From the NCBI RefSeq assembly GCF_040529335.1, contig NZ_CP159534.1, positions 6,138,001 through 6,202,000 on the forward strand: 64,000 bases of DNA, read 5' to 3'. The position numbers and the translations under genes were made by a program. Below, piece by piece: positions 1 through 11,976 of the stretch. How positions within the stretch are numbered: the stretch's first letter is position 1; each line of letters begins with the position of its first letter. The stretch comes from Streptomyces sp. HUAS MG91 (lineage in GTDB: Bacteria; Actinomycetota; Actinomycetes; Streptomycetales; Streptomycetaceae). The notes under the pieces are model-generated. The model did not search any database and was not told the origin of the DNA. It worked only from the letters and a program-made list of their open reading frames with translations.

Positions 1-429
1 CGACGCGAGCAGCCGCGCCAGCTCCGCGGAGGTCTCCGGCTCGGCCAGGGCCTTCATCCGGCGCTCGGCCAGCTCCCGCTCGGCCACCGCCAGCGCTTTC
101 AGTACGTCCTTCTCGGCGACCGGCGGCGTCGTGGCGCTGCTCGCCGCGCTCGGCCGGGACGCCCCGCCGAACGCCTTCACGTGCTGCGCGACCTCGTCGC
201 GCAGCGGGTCGAGCCGGGCGGCCAGCGACGGCCGCGCGGCGAGCGCCCGGTCGTACTGTCCGAGCAGGTCGGCGCTCTCCCGGGCCGCCTTCGCCCGCAG
301 CCGCTTCTCCCGCGAGACGGCGGGCGCCCCCTCGGCGCCGCCGCCGTCACCGCCGCTGTCCGTGCACCCGGCCAGCAGCGCTGCGCCGGCCAGGGAGACC
401 AGCAGACTCCTACGAGTGGTGTGCGGCAC
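1..429 (-). CDS. Lipoprotein, 5' part only (runs off the left edge)
   Basis: This is the first 143 codons of a minus-strand gene that continues beyond the window. I chose the GTG at 429 because it gives a clear lipoprotein signal: two Arg at residues 6-7, a hydrophobic stretch, then LLAGC with Cys22 as the predicted lipidated residue. After it come a Gly/Asp-rich linker and an Ala/Arg/Glu-rich helical region that contains an HVKAF stretch. A ferritin-like or DUF4439-type helical lipoprotein is commonly found divergent from rimP in Streptomyces, and that is my best guess, but the diagnostic C-terminal half is missing. Predicted location: outer face of the cell membrane. It shares a 174-nt divergent control region with rimP. 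Confidence 0.75.
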   Translation of the reverse strand, partial: MPHTTRRSLLVSLAGAALLAGCTDSGGDGGGAEGAPAVSREKRLRAKAARESADLLGQYDRALAARPSLAARLDPLRDEVAQHVKAFGGASRPSAASSATTPPVAEKDVLKALAVAERELAERRMKALAEPETSAELARLLAS

Positions 430-603
430 GGCGGACGTCCTTGGGCAGCGGGGCGGGCGGGGAACGGGGAGTGACCGGTGATCACCGTACAGTCGGCCCC
501 CGTCCGGTGGACGGCAACACCCCCCTGGACCGGATACCCTTTGACCTGACGCGCAGGGAATGTCAGCAACCACAACAGCACACGCGGCCGAGGAGTCACC
601 CGG
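430..603. promoter_or_regulatory. Divergent intergenic region upstream of rimP, with a palindrome at 476-487
   Basis: This gap separates the lipoprotein gene from the rimP operon and must hold promoters for both. A perfect 12-nt palindrome, CGGTGATCACCG, lies at 476-487 and could be a regulator site. TTGACC at 541-546 resembles a -35 element, but I see no good -10 at the right distance. The rimP ribosome binding site is GAGGAG at about 590-595. Confidence 0.35.
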
Positions 604-1110
604 ATGAGCACGACCCAGAACGAGAGGCTGCGGGAACTACTGGAACCGCTTGTCAGCTCGCAGGGACTCGACCTGGAAGAGGTCGAGGTGGCCTCCGTCG
701 GACGCAAGCGTGTGCTGCGTGTCGTCGTCGACTCGGACGAGGGCGCCGACCTGGACGCGATCGCCGATGTGAGCCGCGCGCTCTCGGCGAAGCTCGACGA
801 GACCGACGCCATGGGCGACGGCGAGTACGAGCTGGAGGTCGGGACGCCGGGCGCCGAGCGCCCGCTGACCGAGCACCGCCACTACGTCCGCGCCACGGAC
901 CGCCTCGTGAAGTTCACGCTGAACGACGGTGCCGAGCTGGTGGCCCGCATTCTCGAGGTCGACGACGACGGTCTCGACCTGGAAGTACCGGGTGTGAAGG
1001 GCCGCAAGCCCACCGCCCGACGACTCGACCTCGCCGACATCGCCAAGGCGCGCGTGCAGGTCGAGTTCAACCGCAAGAACAAGAACGACGTATCTGAAGA
1101 GGAGGCGTAG
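604..1110 (+). CDS. rimP: Ribosome maturation factor RimP
   Basis: The 168-aa product is the right length for RimP, a cytoplasmic factor needed for late assembly of the 30S subunit. The N-terminal domain contains the family pattern of a helix followed by GLDLEEVEV and the [21 protein letters not shown] region. The C-terminal half is an SH3-like barrel (about residues 95-155). The ATG at 604 sits after a GAGGAG ribosome binding site. The gene opens the conserved rimP-nusA-ylxR-infB order and ends 2 nt before nusA, so the two are probably co-transcribed. Confidence 0.97.
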   Translation: MSTTQNERLRELLEPLVSSQGLDLEEVEVASVGRKRVLRVVVDSDEGADLDAIADVSRALSAKLDETDAMGDGEYELEVGTPGAERPLTEHRHYVRATDRLVKFTLNDGAELVARILEVDDDGLDLEVPGVKGRKPTARRLDLADIAKARVQVEFNRKNKNDVSEEEA

Positions 1111-1112
1111 CC

Positions 1113-2111
1113 GTGGACATCGACATGAGTGCCCTGCGGGGTCTGGTCCGGGAGAAGGAGATCTCCTTCGATCTGCTGGTCGAGGCGATCGAGTCGGCCC
1201 TCCTCATCGCCTACCACCGCACCGAAGGCAGCTTCCGCCGCGCGCGCGTGAAGCTGGACCGCGAGAGCGGCCATGTGACGGTGTGGGCGACGGAGGACCC
1301 GGCGGACCTCGAAGAGGGCCAGGAGGCCAAGGAGTTCGACGACACTCCCTCCGACTTCGGCCGGATCGCCGCCACCACCGCCAAGCAGGTCATCCTGCAG
1401 CGGCTGCGCGACGCCGAGGACGACGCGACGCTCGGCGAGTACGCGGGCCGCGAGGGCGACATCGTCATGGGCCAGGTCCAGCAGGGCCGCGACCCGAAGA
1501 ACGTGCTGGTCGACATCGGCAAGCTGGAAGCGATCCTGCCGGTGCAGGAGCAGGTGCCGGGCGAGGAGTACCCGCACGGACTGCGCCTGCGCAGCTACGT
1601 CGTGCGCGTGGCGAAGGGCGTGCGCGGTCCGTCCGTGACGCTGTCCCGGACCCACCCGAACCTCGTCAAGAAGCTCTTCGCGCTGGAGGTCCCGGAGATC
1701 GCCGACGGTTCGGTGGAGATCACCGCCATCGCCCGCGAGGCCGGTCACCGCACGAAGATCGCCGTGCGCTCCACCCGCAGCGGACTCAACGCCAAGGGCG
1801 CGTGCATCGGTCCCATGGGCGGGCGCGTGCGCAACGTGATGGGCGAGCTGAACGGCGAGAAGATCGACATCGTCGACTGGTCGGACGACCCGGCGGAGAT
1901 GGTGGCCAACGCCCTGTCGCCGGCGCGCGTCTCGAAGGTCGAGATCGTCGACATGGGCGCGCGCTCGGCCCGGGTCACGGTGCCGGACTACCAGCTGTCG
2001 CTGGCCATCGGCAAGGAGGGGCAGAACGCCCGCCTGGCCGCCCGGCTGACCGGCTGGCGGATCGACATCCGTCCGGACACCGAGCAGCCCGGATCCGACG
2101 CCGGGGAATAA
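1113..2111 (+). CDS. nusA: Transcription termination/antitermination factor NusA
   Basis: NusA binds RNA polymerase and nascent RNA and modulates pausing, termination and antitermination. The 332-aa length fits the short actinobacterial form, which lacks the C-terminal acidic repeats of enterobacterial NusA. An N-terminal polymerase-binding domain is followed by an S1-type RNA-binding domain (about residues 110-180) and two KH domains; [10 protein letters not shown] and [13 protein letters not shown] are the GxxG-type KH loops. The start is GTG at 1113, two bases after the rimP stop, with its ribosome binding site (AAGAGGAGG) inside the end of rimP, which points to translational coupling. Confidence 0.97.
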   Translation: MDIDMSALRGLVREKEISFDLLVEAIESALLIAYHRTEGSFRRARVKLDRESGHVTVWATEDPADLEEGQEAKEFDDTPSDFGRIAATTAKQVILQRLRDAEDDATLGEYAGREGDIVMGQVQQGRDPKNVLVDIGKLEAILPVQEQVPGEEYPHGLRLRSYVVRVAKGVRGPSVTLSRTHPNLVKKLFALEVPEIADGSVEITAIAREAGHRTKIAVRSTRSGLNAKGACIGPMGGRVRNVMGELNGEKIDIVDWSDDPAEMVANALSPARVSKVEIVDMGARSARVTVPDYQLSLAIGKEGQNARLAARLTGWRIDIRPDTEQPGSDAGE

Positions 2112-2213
2112 TTCCGGGCGCTGTGCGCTTGGATCACGACAGAATGTGACGTAGACGGCCGTTCGATTTTTCCCCCAAAGGGGTGAGGTCGCTACGGGGA
2201 GGTAGACTTAAGC

Positions 2214-2492
2214 GTGTCTGGCCGGACGCAAGCCCGCGCCTGCCCTGAGCGAACCTGCGTGGGATGCCGGGAGCGAGCGGCCAAGAGCGATCTGCTGCGG
2301 ATCGTGATCGTCGAGGGTGAATGTGTCCCCGATGATCGCGGTACGCTGCCCGGCCGGGGTGCCTACGTGCATCCCGCCGAGATCTGTCTCGACCAGGCGG
2401 TCCGTCGCCGGGCGTTCCAGCGGGCGTTCAAGTCCCCTGGTCCGTTCGACACGGCGGCGCTGCGTCACCGCGTCGAGCAGGCAACACCGTAA
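2214..2492 (+). CDS. ylxR: YlxR family protein (DUF448), RNA-binding
   Basis: The 92-aa protein has the YlxR signature ERTCVGCRERAAKSDLLRIV near the N-terminus and GRGAYVHP in the middle. YlxR proteins are small basic proteins, with an RNA-binding-like fold, that almost always lie between nusA and infB. In Bacillus and Clostridium, roles as a nucleoid-associated regulator and as an RNase P partner have been reported; the role here is unknown. The start is GTG at 2214, after GGGGAGG. A GTG start in this context is usual for the genus. Confidence 0.93.
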   Translation: MSGRTQARACPERTCVGCRERAAKSDLLRIVIVEGECVPDDRGTLPGRGAYVHPAEICLDQAVRRRAFQRAFKSPGPFDTAALRHRVEQATP

Positions 2493-2558
2493 GAAGCGCC
2501 GTACGGAACCTCCGTGCGGCCCTGGTACCTCGCGAGTTGGAAGTAGGTCGAGATTGCG

Positions 2559-2601
2559 ATGAGCACTCGATGAGTACGCGATGAGTACGCCCATGAAGTA
2601 G
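2559..2601 (+). other. Three overlapping mini-ORFs (MSTR, MSTR, MSTPMK) in the infB leader
   Basis: An 11-nt motif (CGATGAGYACK) is repeated head to tail. Each copy supplies an ATG, and each stop overlaps the next start: ORF a at 2559-2573 (MSTR, TGA), ORF b at 2570-2584 (MSTR, TGA), ORF c at 2581-2601 (MSTPMK, TAG). The ATGA overlaps are typical of translational coupling. Because the downstream gene encodes the initiation factor that promotes start-codon selection, these could form a translation-sensing leader. That they are translated is inference; the repeat structure is directly visible. Confidence 0.5.
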
Positions 2602-2605
2602 CGAC

Positions 2606-2625
2606 GGTCCGGCGTAACCCGGACC
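2606..2625 (+). promoter_or_regulatory. Hairpin just upstream of the infB ribosome binding site
   Basis: GGTCCGG (2606-2612) and CCGGACC (2619-2625) form a 7-bp perfect stem with a 6-nt loop. It starts 5 nt after the last mini-ORF stop and ends just before the infB ribosome binding site (AAAAGGAG). Ribosomes finishing the mini-ORF would reach this stem, so it could couple leader translation to infB initiation. It has no following T-run, so a simple terminator is unlikely. Confidence 0.45.
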
Positions 2626-2638
2626 TAAAAGGAGCGAA

Positions 2639-5713
<3,075 letters not shown>

Positions 5714-5727
5714 CAGCAGTGAGCGAT

Positions 5728-5768
5728 CGGGGCCGGTCGGCGGGACTTATTTCCGTCGATCGGCCCCG
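5728..5768 (+). terminator. Strong hairpin after infB
   Basis: Arms 5728-5743 and 5753-5768 pair over 16 bp with two G-U wobbles around a 9-nt loop (GACTTATTT). It lies 15 nt after the infB stop. There is no T-tract, as is common for Streptomyces terminators; it may be a partial terminator or an mRNA-stabilising stem within the operon. Confidence 0.75.
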
Positions 5769-5850
5769 GCCGTTGCGTGTACGGTTCCCGTAACGGTGTC
5801 CGGAACCGGCACCTTGACGAACCCGAACCGGCGGGACATCCGGAACACCT

Positions 5851-6144
5851 ATGTACGTGGGGACTCTGTCCTTCGACCTGCTCCTCGGCGACGTGCACTC
5901 GCTGAAGGAAAAACGCTCCCTCGTCCGACCGATCGTGGCCGAACTCCAGCGCAAGTACGGAGTGAGCGCGGCGGAGACGGGGAATCAGGACCTCCACCGC
6001 AGGGCCGAGATCGGGCTCGCGGTGGTCTCCGGGGACACGGGACACCTCACCGATGTACTGGACCGCTGCGAACGGCTCGTCGCCGGGCGGCCAGAGGTGG
6101 AACTGCTCTCGGTTCGACGCAGGCTCCACAGCGACGAAGACTGA
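5851..6144 (+). CDS. ylxP: YlxP family protein (DUF503)
   Basis: The 97-aa product has the DUF503 pattern MYVGTLSFDLLLGDVHSLKEKRS and the middle segment GVSAAETGNQDLHRRAEIGLAVVS. YlxP-like proteins are small and cytoplasmic, and sit between infB and rbfA in many Gram-positive bacteria. In actinobacteria some have been linked to ribosome maturation, but their reaction is unknown. No strong ribosome binding site is visible directly before the ATG at 5851. The gene lies 46 nt upstream of rbfA. Confidence 0.93.
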   Translation: MYVGTLSFDLLLGDVHSLKEKRSLVRPIVAELQRKYGVSAAETGNQDLHRRAEIGLAVVSGDTGHLTDVLDRCERLVAGRPEVELLSVRRRLHSDED

Positions 6145-6190
6145 AGCCTGAAGCACCACACGAAGTAAGCACTTAAAAGGAGACGGACCA

Positions 6191-6652
6191 GTGGCCGACA
6201 ACGCGCGCGCCAAGAGGCTGGCGGACCTCATCCGAGAGGTGGTGGCCCAGAAGCTGCAGCGCGGGATCAAGGACCCGCGGCTCGGCACCCACGTCACCAT
6301 CACGGACACCCGCGTCACCGGCGACCTGCGGGAGGCGACCGTCTTCTACACGGTCTACGGGGACGACGAGCAGCGGGCCGAGGTGGCCGCCGGTCTGGAG
6401 AGCGCCAAGGGCATCCTGCGCTCCGCGGTCGGTTCGGCGGCCGGCGTGAAGTTCACACCGACCCTGACCTTCGTCGCGGACGCCCTGCCGGACAACGCCA
6501 AGACGATCGAGGACCTCCTCGACCGGGCGCGTTCCTCGGACGCCCAGGTGCGCGAGGCGTCCGCGGGCGCCACGTTCGCCGGGGACGCCGACCCGTACAA
6601 GAAGCCCGAGGACGACGACACGGACGCCGCCGACAAGGACGGCGACGCCTGA
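6191..6652 (+). CDS. rbfA: 30S ribosome-binding factor RbfA
   Basis: RbfA binds immature 30S subunits and is needed for processing of the 5' end of 16S rRNA, especially in the cold. The 153-aa protein shows the family segments ARAKRLADLIREVVAQKLQ, DPRLGTHVTITDTRVTGDLR and a KH-like fold ending near TLTFVADALPDNAKTIEDLL. A 30-residue acidic tail (DDDTDAADKDGDA) extends beyond the usual core. It starts at GTG 6191 after AAAAGGAGA and ends 2 nt before truB, so the two genes are likely translationally coupled. Confidence 0.96.
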   Translation: MADNARAKRLADLIREVVAQKLQRGIKDPRLGTHVTITDTRVTGDLREATVFYTVYGDDEQRAEVAAGLESAKGILRSAVGSAAGVKFTPTLTFVADALPDNAKTIEDLLDRARSSDAQVREASAGATFAGDADPYKKPEDDDTDAADKDGDA

Positions 6653-6654
6653 GC

Positions 6655-7560
6655 ATGTCCGACCGCACCCCTCCGCCCGACGGCCTGGTCATCGTCGACA
6701 AGCCGTCGGGCTTCACCTCGCACGACGTCGTGGCCAAGATGCGCGGGATCGCCAGGACCCGCCGCGTCGGCCACGCGGGCACCCTCGACCCGATGGCGAC
6801 GGGTGTCCTGGTGCTCGGAGTCGAGCGCGCCACCAAGCTCCTCGGCCATCTCGCGCTGACCGAGAAGGAGTACCTGGGCACCATCCGGCTCGGGCAGAAC
6901 ACGCTGACCGACGACGCGGAGGGCGAGATCACCTCGTCCACGGACGCCTCCGGGGTCCGCCGCGACGCCGTCGACGCGGGCATCGCCAAGCTGACCGGCG
7001 ACATCATGCAGGTGCCGTCCAAGGTCAGCGCCATCAAGATCAACGGCGTACGTTCGTACAAGCGTGCGCGCGACGGCGAGGACTTCGAGATCCCGGCCCG
7101 GCCGGTGAAGATCTCCTCCTTCGCCGTGTACGACGTGCGGGACGCGGTCGCCGAGGACGGCACGCCGGTGCTCGACCTCGTGGTGTCCGTCGTCTGCTCG
7201 TCCGGTACGTACATCAGGGCGCTGGCCCGGGACCTGGGCGCGGACCTCGGCGTGGGCGGGCACCTGACCGCGCTGCGCCGCACCCGGGTGGGCCCGTACA
7301 AGCTGGACCGGGCGCGGACGCTCGACCAGTTGCAGGAGTCGTTCGCCGTGATGCCGGTCGCCGAGGCCGCCGCTGCCGCCTTCCCGCGCTGGGACGTCGA
7401 CGCGCGCCGCGCCGGGCTGCTGCTGAACGGGGTACGGCTCGACGTGCCCGGCGAGTACGCGGGAGCCGGGCCGGTCGGGGTGTTCGACCCGGACGGCCGG
7501 TTCGTCGCGCTCGTCGAGGAGTCGAAGGGCAAGGCGAAGAGCCTCGCCGTCTTCGGCTGA
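6655..7560 (+). CDS. truB: tRNA pseudouridine(55) synthase TruB
   Basis: TruB makes pseudouridine 55 in the T-loop of tRNAs. The 301-aa length is normal. The catalytic motif GHAGTLDPMATGVLVLG is present, with Asp45 as the nucleophilic residue, together with the KP motif near the start (VDKPSGFTSHD) and SKVSAIKINGVRSYKRAR. The C-terminal region (PRWDVDARRAGLLLNGVRL...) is the actinobacterial TruB C-terminal domain. The ATG at 6655 follows the rbfA stop directly. The operon probably ends here, at the hairpin at 7589-7632. Confidence 0.97.
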   Translation: MSDRTPPPDGLVIVDKPSGFTSHDVVAKMRGIARTRRVGHAGTLDPMATGVLVLGVERATKLLGHLALTEKEYLGTIRLGQNTLTDDAEGEITSSTDASGVRRDAVDAGIAKLTGDIMQVPSKVSAIKINGVRSYKRARDGEDFEIPARPVKISSFAVYDVRDAVAEDGTPVLDLVVSVVCSSGTYIRALARDLGADLGVGGHLTALRRTRVGPYKLDRARTLDQLQESFAVMPVAEAAAAAFPRWDVDARRAGLLLNGVRLDVPGEYAGAGPVGVFDPDGRFVALVEESKGKAKSLAVFG

Positions 7561-7588
7561 GCCCGTCTCCGGGCGGGGCCGGATTTCG

Positions 7589-7632
7589 GTGGAGCGGCGG
7601 TTGCCAGGTCTCACGGGTGGCCGCCGCTCCAC
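7589..7632 (+). terminator. Terminator hairpin after truB
   Basis: Perfect 12-bp arms GTGGAGCGGCGG (7589-7600) and CCGCCGCTCCAC (7621-7632) lie 28 nt after the truB stop. The loop can pair further (CCA with TGG). It most likely ends the rimP-truB operon. The rest of the gap to 7801 shows no other convincing element. Confidence 0.75.
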
Positions 7633-7801
7633 GTTCCCCCTCTCCAAGGTGTATCCGCCCGGACCGCCCGCTTCACCCCTTCGAGCAGGCGCTCGGAGTG
7701 AAGCGGGGGAGCGGAAGGGGGCGTGTTCGGACCGGGTCCTGTTCCGCTGATCACCGCGCGCCTACCGTCGGCGGAGACGGGCGTGGCGGGAGGTTGCGGG
7801 A

Positions 7802-10426
7802 ATGGTGGATCCGCCGCTGGTACGGATCTGTGATCTGGCCGGGCGGCCGCGCGGGGCCGGGTTCGCGGCGGACGACCGGGGCACCGTCGTCACCAGTCAT
7901 GAGGCGGTGGACGGGCTGGGCCGCCTGGTGCTGCACGCGCCGGACGGCTCGGGAACCTGTGTCGTGGGCCCGGAGGCGGTCGTGGAACTGCCGGAGGCCG
8001 ATCTCGCGCTCGTCACGACCCGGGGACTCACGGTGCCGCCGGTGCCGGTGGCGGCCACGGGGGCGCCGGCGGCGGGAGCGTACGTCAGGATCCCGGCGGG
8101 CGGCTGGCGCGAGGCCCGGGTGCTCGGGCACACCGAGGTGACCTATCCGGCGAGCGGCCGGCTCCATGTGCTCGACGGCGCCCTGGAGCTCGCGGTCGGA
8201 ACGGCCGGGGCCGACGCGCTGCTGCGCGGCGGCGGCGCCGCCGGCGGGCCCGTCGTCGACGCCGGGACCGGCGCGGTCGTCGCCGTGCTCGGGACGGCCC
8301 TGGAGGCCGGGCACCGGGCGGCCGGGTTCGCGGTGCCGCTGCGCGCGGCGGCCGCCGCCGATCCGGGCGGCCCGCTCGCCGACCTGCTCGCGCGCAACGC
8401 GGCGACGGTGCCCGCCTACGGCCCCGACCTCAATCTGGCGGGCGTGCTCCAGGTGGCCGCCGTCTCCGTGGGCAGCGACGGACCGGGACCGGGCGGTGGG
8501 CCCGAGCCGGTCGAACGGCCCGATGTGGTGCGGGAGTTGGCGGAGTTCGAGCACGGCGACGCGGCCGTCGTCGCGCTGGTCGGTGACCCGGGGAGCGGGC
8601 GCACGACGGAGCTCGCGGCCTTCGCCGCGCGGCGGACCGGCGCGCCCACGGTGTGGCTGCGCGGCGCCGATCTGCGCGGGGACGACGCCGGTGTGGCGGA
8701 CGCGGCACGGCGGGCCCTGGAGCGGGCCGGGCGGATCGTCGGCGCGGCCCGCGAGGACAACGCCCCGGGCGAGCTCTCGCCGGAGCGCGTCGCCGCCGTG
8801 GCCCGCGCCGCGGGACGGCCCCTGGTGCTGCTGCTCGACGGGCCCGAGGAGATGCCGCCCGTGCTCGCCCACCGGCTCGCCGCCTGGTCGCACGGGACCG
8901 AGCGGTGGCTCACCCGGTGCGGGGTGCGGCTCGTCGTGGCGTGCCGCGGGGAGTACTGGGAGCAGGCCGGGGCGCTGTTCGGGGCCGCGGCCGGGTCGTT
9001 GCCGGGGTGCGTGCCGCTGGGCGATCTGACGGGGGAGGGGGCGCGGCTCGCGCGGGAGCGGTACGGGATTCCCCCGGGCGCCCTGGCGGACCGCGACGCC
9101 GGGCATCCGCTCGCTCTGCGGCTGCTCGGGGAGGTGCGTGCCGCCGTGCCGGAGGGCGGCCCGGCCGGATGCCCCGACCGCGACGAGGTCTTCTCGGCGT
9201 ACCTGGACCTGATGTGCCTGCGCGTGGCGGTACGGCTCGCGGCGCCCGCCGGGGTGCGGGGCAGCGGGGTGCGGCGGCTGGCGGCGCGGGTGTCGGGGCG
9301 GCTGCACGAGGCGGCGCGGCGCGGGCTGGGGCCCGGGCAGGGGGACCTGGACCGGGAGGCGTTCGAGGAGCTGTTCCCGTGGGGAGCGCTGCACGGTGTC
9401 GCGGGGTGGGCCTCCGCCGTGCTGGCGGAAGGGGTGCTGGTGCCCGCCGGGGCCGGGTACCGGTTCGCGCACGAGGAGGTCGCCGACTGGATCCAGGGCA
9501 TGCACCTGGACCTCGACGCGGCCCTCGCGGCGCTGGTGTTCCGGCGGCCGGGCGGCGGGTCCGTGCCGGTGCCGAGGCATCGGGCGGGGCCGGTGGTGCG
9601 GGCGCTGCTGCTCGTCGGGCGGGAGCGCGGGGCCGGTGAACTGGGTTCGAGGCTCGAAGAGCTGGCCCGCTGGGTCGGGCGGGGGGATGCCCCGGAGGGG
9701 CGGGGCGAAGCGTGCTGGTGGGCCGCGCATCTGCTCAGCGGGGTGCTGCTGCGGGTTCCCGACGCCGGTGTCCATCTCCCCGTACTGGAGGAGCTGGCGG
9801 AGCGTGGGGTGTTCGGGCCCGGGTTCTGGCGGGCGCTGCCCGTCGCCGACGAGGTGCGGTTCGATCTGTTGCGGCGGCTCGTCGTGCACGATCCGGGGCC
9901 CGGTGCGGGTGACCGGTATCTCGATGTCGTCGCCGAGCGGCTCGGTGCCGAACCGGCGCGGGTGCAGCGGCAGTTGACCCGCTGGTTCGACGACGAGCGG
10001 GTGCTGCCCGCTCTGCCGGATGCCACCGTCGCGACCGCCGCGCAGGCTCTGCTGCACACGCATCGGCACCGGGCCGTCGACGAACTCACCGACGCTCTGG
10101 TGGATCGCGGGCATCCGCGCGCCGACGAACTGCTCGCCGTGCTCGCCGACGAGGAGGCGTCCGCCGTGTGCCGGGCCGTTGATCGGTGGGCGCGTGATGA
10201 GCGGGGTGCTCGGCGGGTGGCGGCGGCCTTTTACGGGGTGCGGGTCGCGGGGCGGGTGACCGTCGAGGCCGATCGTTGTCTGCTGCGGCGTGCCGCCCTC
10301 GCGCTGTTGGCCCGGCCGGCCGACGGCGCGCTGCACGGTGCCGCGCTTGCGCTCCTTCTGGGTGAGCCCGGTCGTCCTCCACCTGCGGCCCGGCGGGGCT
10401 TCTCGCGCAGTTCCCCGCGCCCCTGA
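7802..10426 (+). CDS. Degenerate trypsin-like domain fused to a P-loop NTPase (STAND-like)
   Basis: The 874-aa protein starts with a domain of about 200 residues laid out like a trypsin-fold protease: His33 in the TSHEAV segment, Asp67 in ADLALV, and the GGPVVD strand. The expected serine is Ala147, however (GAAGGP instead of GDSGGP), so proteolysis is probably lost. An NTPase domain follows, with Walker A GDPGSGRTT (about residues 260-268) and Walker B LVLLLDGPEE (about 341-350), and then a long Leu/Ala/Arg-rich helical region. This layout resembles STAND-type signalling NTPases of actinobacteria; the partner and function are unknown. The last codons lie inside a repeated element (10384-10426), so the C-terminus may have been replaced. 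The start is ATG after GGGAGG. Confidence 0.8.
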   Translation: MVDPPLVRICDLAGRPRGAGFAADDRGTVVTSHEAVDGLGRLVLHAPDGSGTCVVGPEAVVELPEADLALVTTRGLTVPPVPVAATGAPAAGAYVRIPAGGWREARVLGHTEVTYPASGRLHVLDGALELAVGTAGADALLRGGGAAGGPVVDAGTGAVVAVLGTALEAGHRAAGFAVPLRAAAAADPGGPLADLLARNAATVPAYGPDLNLAGVLQVAAVSVGSDGPGPGGGPEPVERPDVVRELAEFEHGDAAVVALVGDPGSGRTTELAAFAARRTGAPTVWLRGADLRGDDAGVADAARRALERAGRIVGAAREDNAPGELSPERVAAVARAAGRPLVLLLDGPEEMPPVLAHRLAAWSHGTERWLTRCGVRLVVACRGEYWEQAGALFGAAAGSLPGCVPLGDLTGEGARLARERYGIPPGALADRDAGHPLALRLLGEVRAAVPEGGPAGCPDRDEVFSAYLDLMCLRVAVRLAAPAGVRGSGVRRLAARVSGRLHEAARRGLGPGQGDLDREAFEELFPWGALHGVAGWASAVLAEGVLVPAGAGYRFAHEEVADWIQGMHLDLDAALAALVFRRPGGGSVPVPRHRAGPVVRALLLVGRERGAGELGSRLEELARWVGRGDAPEGRGEACWWAAHLLSGVLLRVPDAGVHLPVLEELAERGVFGPGFWRALPVADEVRFDLLRRLVVHDPGPGAGDRYLDVVAERLGAEPARVQRQLTRWFDDERVLPALPDATVATAAQALLHTHRHRAVDELTDALVDRGHPRADELLAVLADEEASAVCRAVDRWARDERGARRVAAAFYGVRVAGRVTVEADRCLLRRAALALLARPADGALHGAALALLLGEPGRPPPAARRGFSRSSPRP

Positions 10427-10552
10427 GATGCGCACTGCGTGCGCCATCTCATCAAGAGAGGCGCGGCGGAGCCGCAGCCTCAGGGGGAGGCTGCGCGCAG
10501 CGCATGCCTCAGGGGCGCGGGGAACTGCGCGACCAGCCCCCGCCGGGCCGCA
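10384..10552. repeat. Inverted pair of a Streptomyces intergenic repeat
   Basis: The 43-nt segment at 10384-10426 is repeated in inverted orientation at 10509-10552, differing only by a short gap and a few bases. The core is CGCGCAGTTCCCCGCGCCCC. I know this kind of sequence as a common interspersed element in Streptomyces genomes (from memory). The 82 nt between the arms contain smaller hairpins, for example TGAGATG with CATCTCA around 10425-10453. Transcripts reading through would form a very large stem that could end transcription of the NTPase gene and of the convergent MFS gene. Confidence 0.75.
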
Positions 10553-10590
10553 GACGAGAGACAACCTAGGGGCCACCGGGCCGCAGGTGG

Positions 10591-11847
<1,257 letters not shown>

Positions 11848-11879
11848 GTGTGGGCACGCCCCCCCATGGGTCTCTTTTG

Positions 11880-11906
11880 GGAACTCACTGGATTCGAGTA
11901 AGTTCC
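11880..11906. promoter_or_regulatory. Palindromic operator candidate between the MFS and HxlR-type genes
   Basis: GGAACTCACT (11880-11889) and AGTAAGTTCC (11897-11906) are inverted repeats matching at 9 of 10 positions, with a 7-nt spacer. The site lies 33 nt before the MFS start and 71 nt before the regulator start. A 27-nt dyad of this kind suits a dimeric winged-helix regulator such as HxlR. Confidence 0.6.
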
Positions 11907-11976
11907 TATCTGAAACTGACCTGATGGCGCAAGATGGTCGCGACGACGGAACGCCACAGGAGAGAGGCGGCAACCC

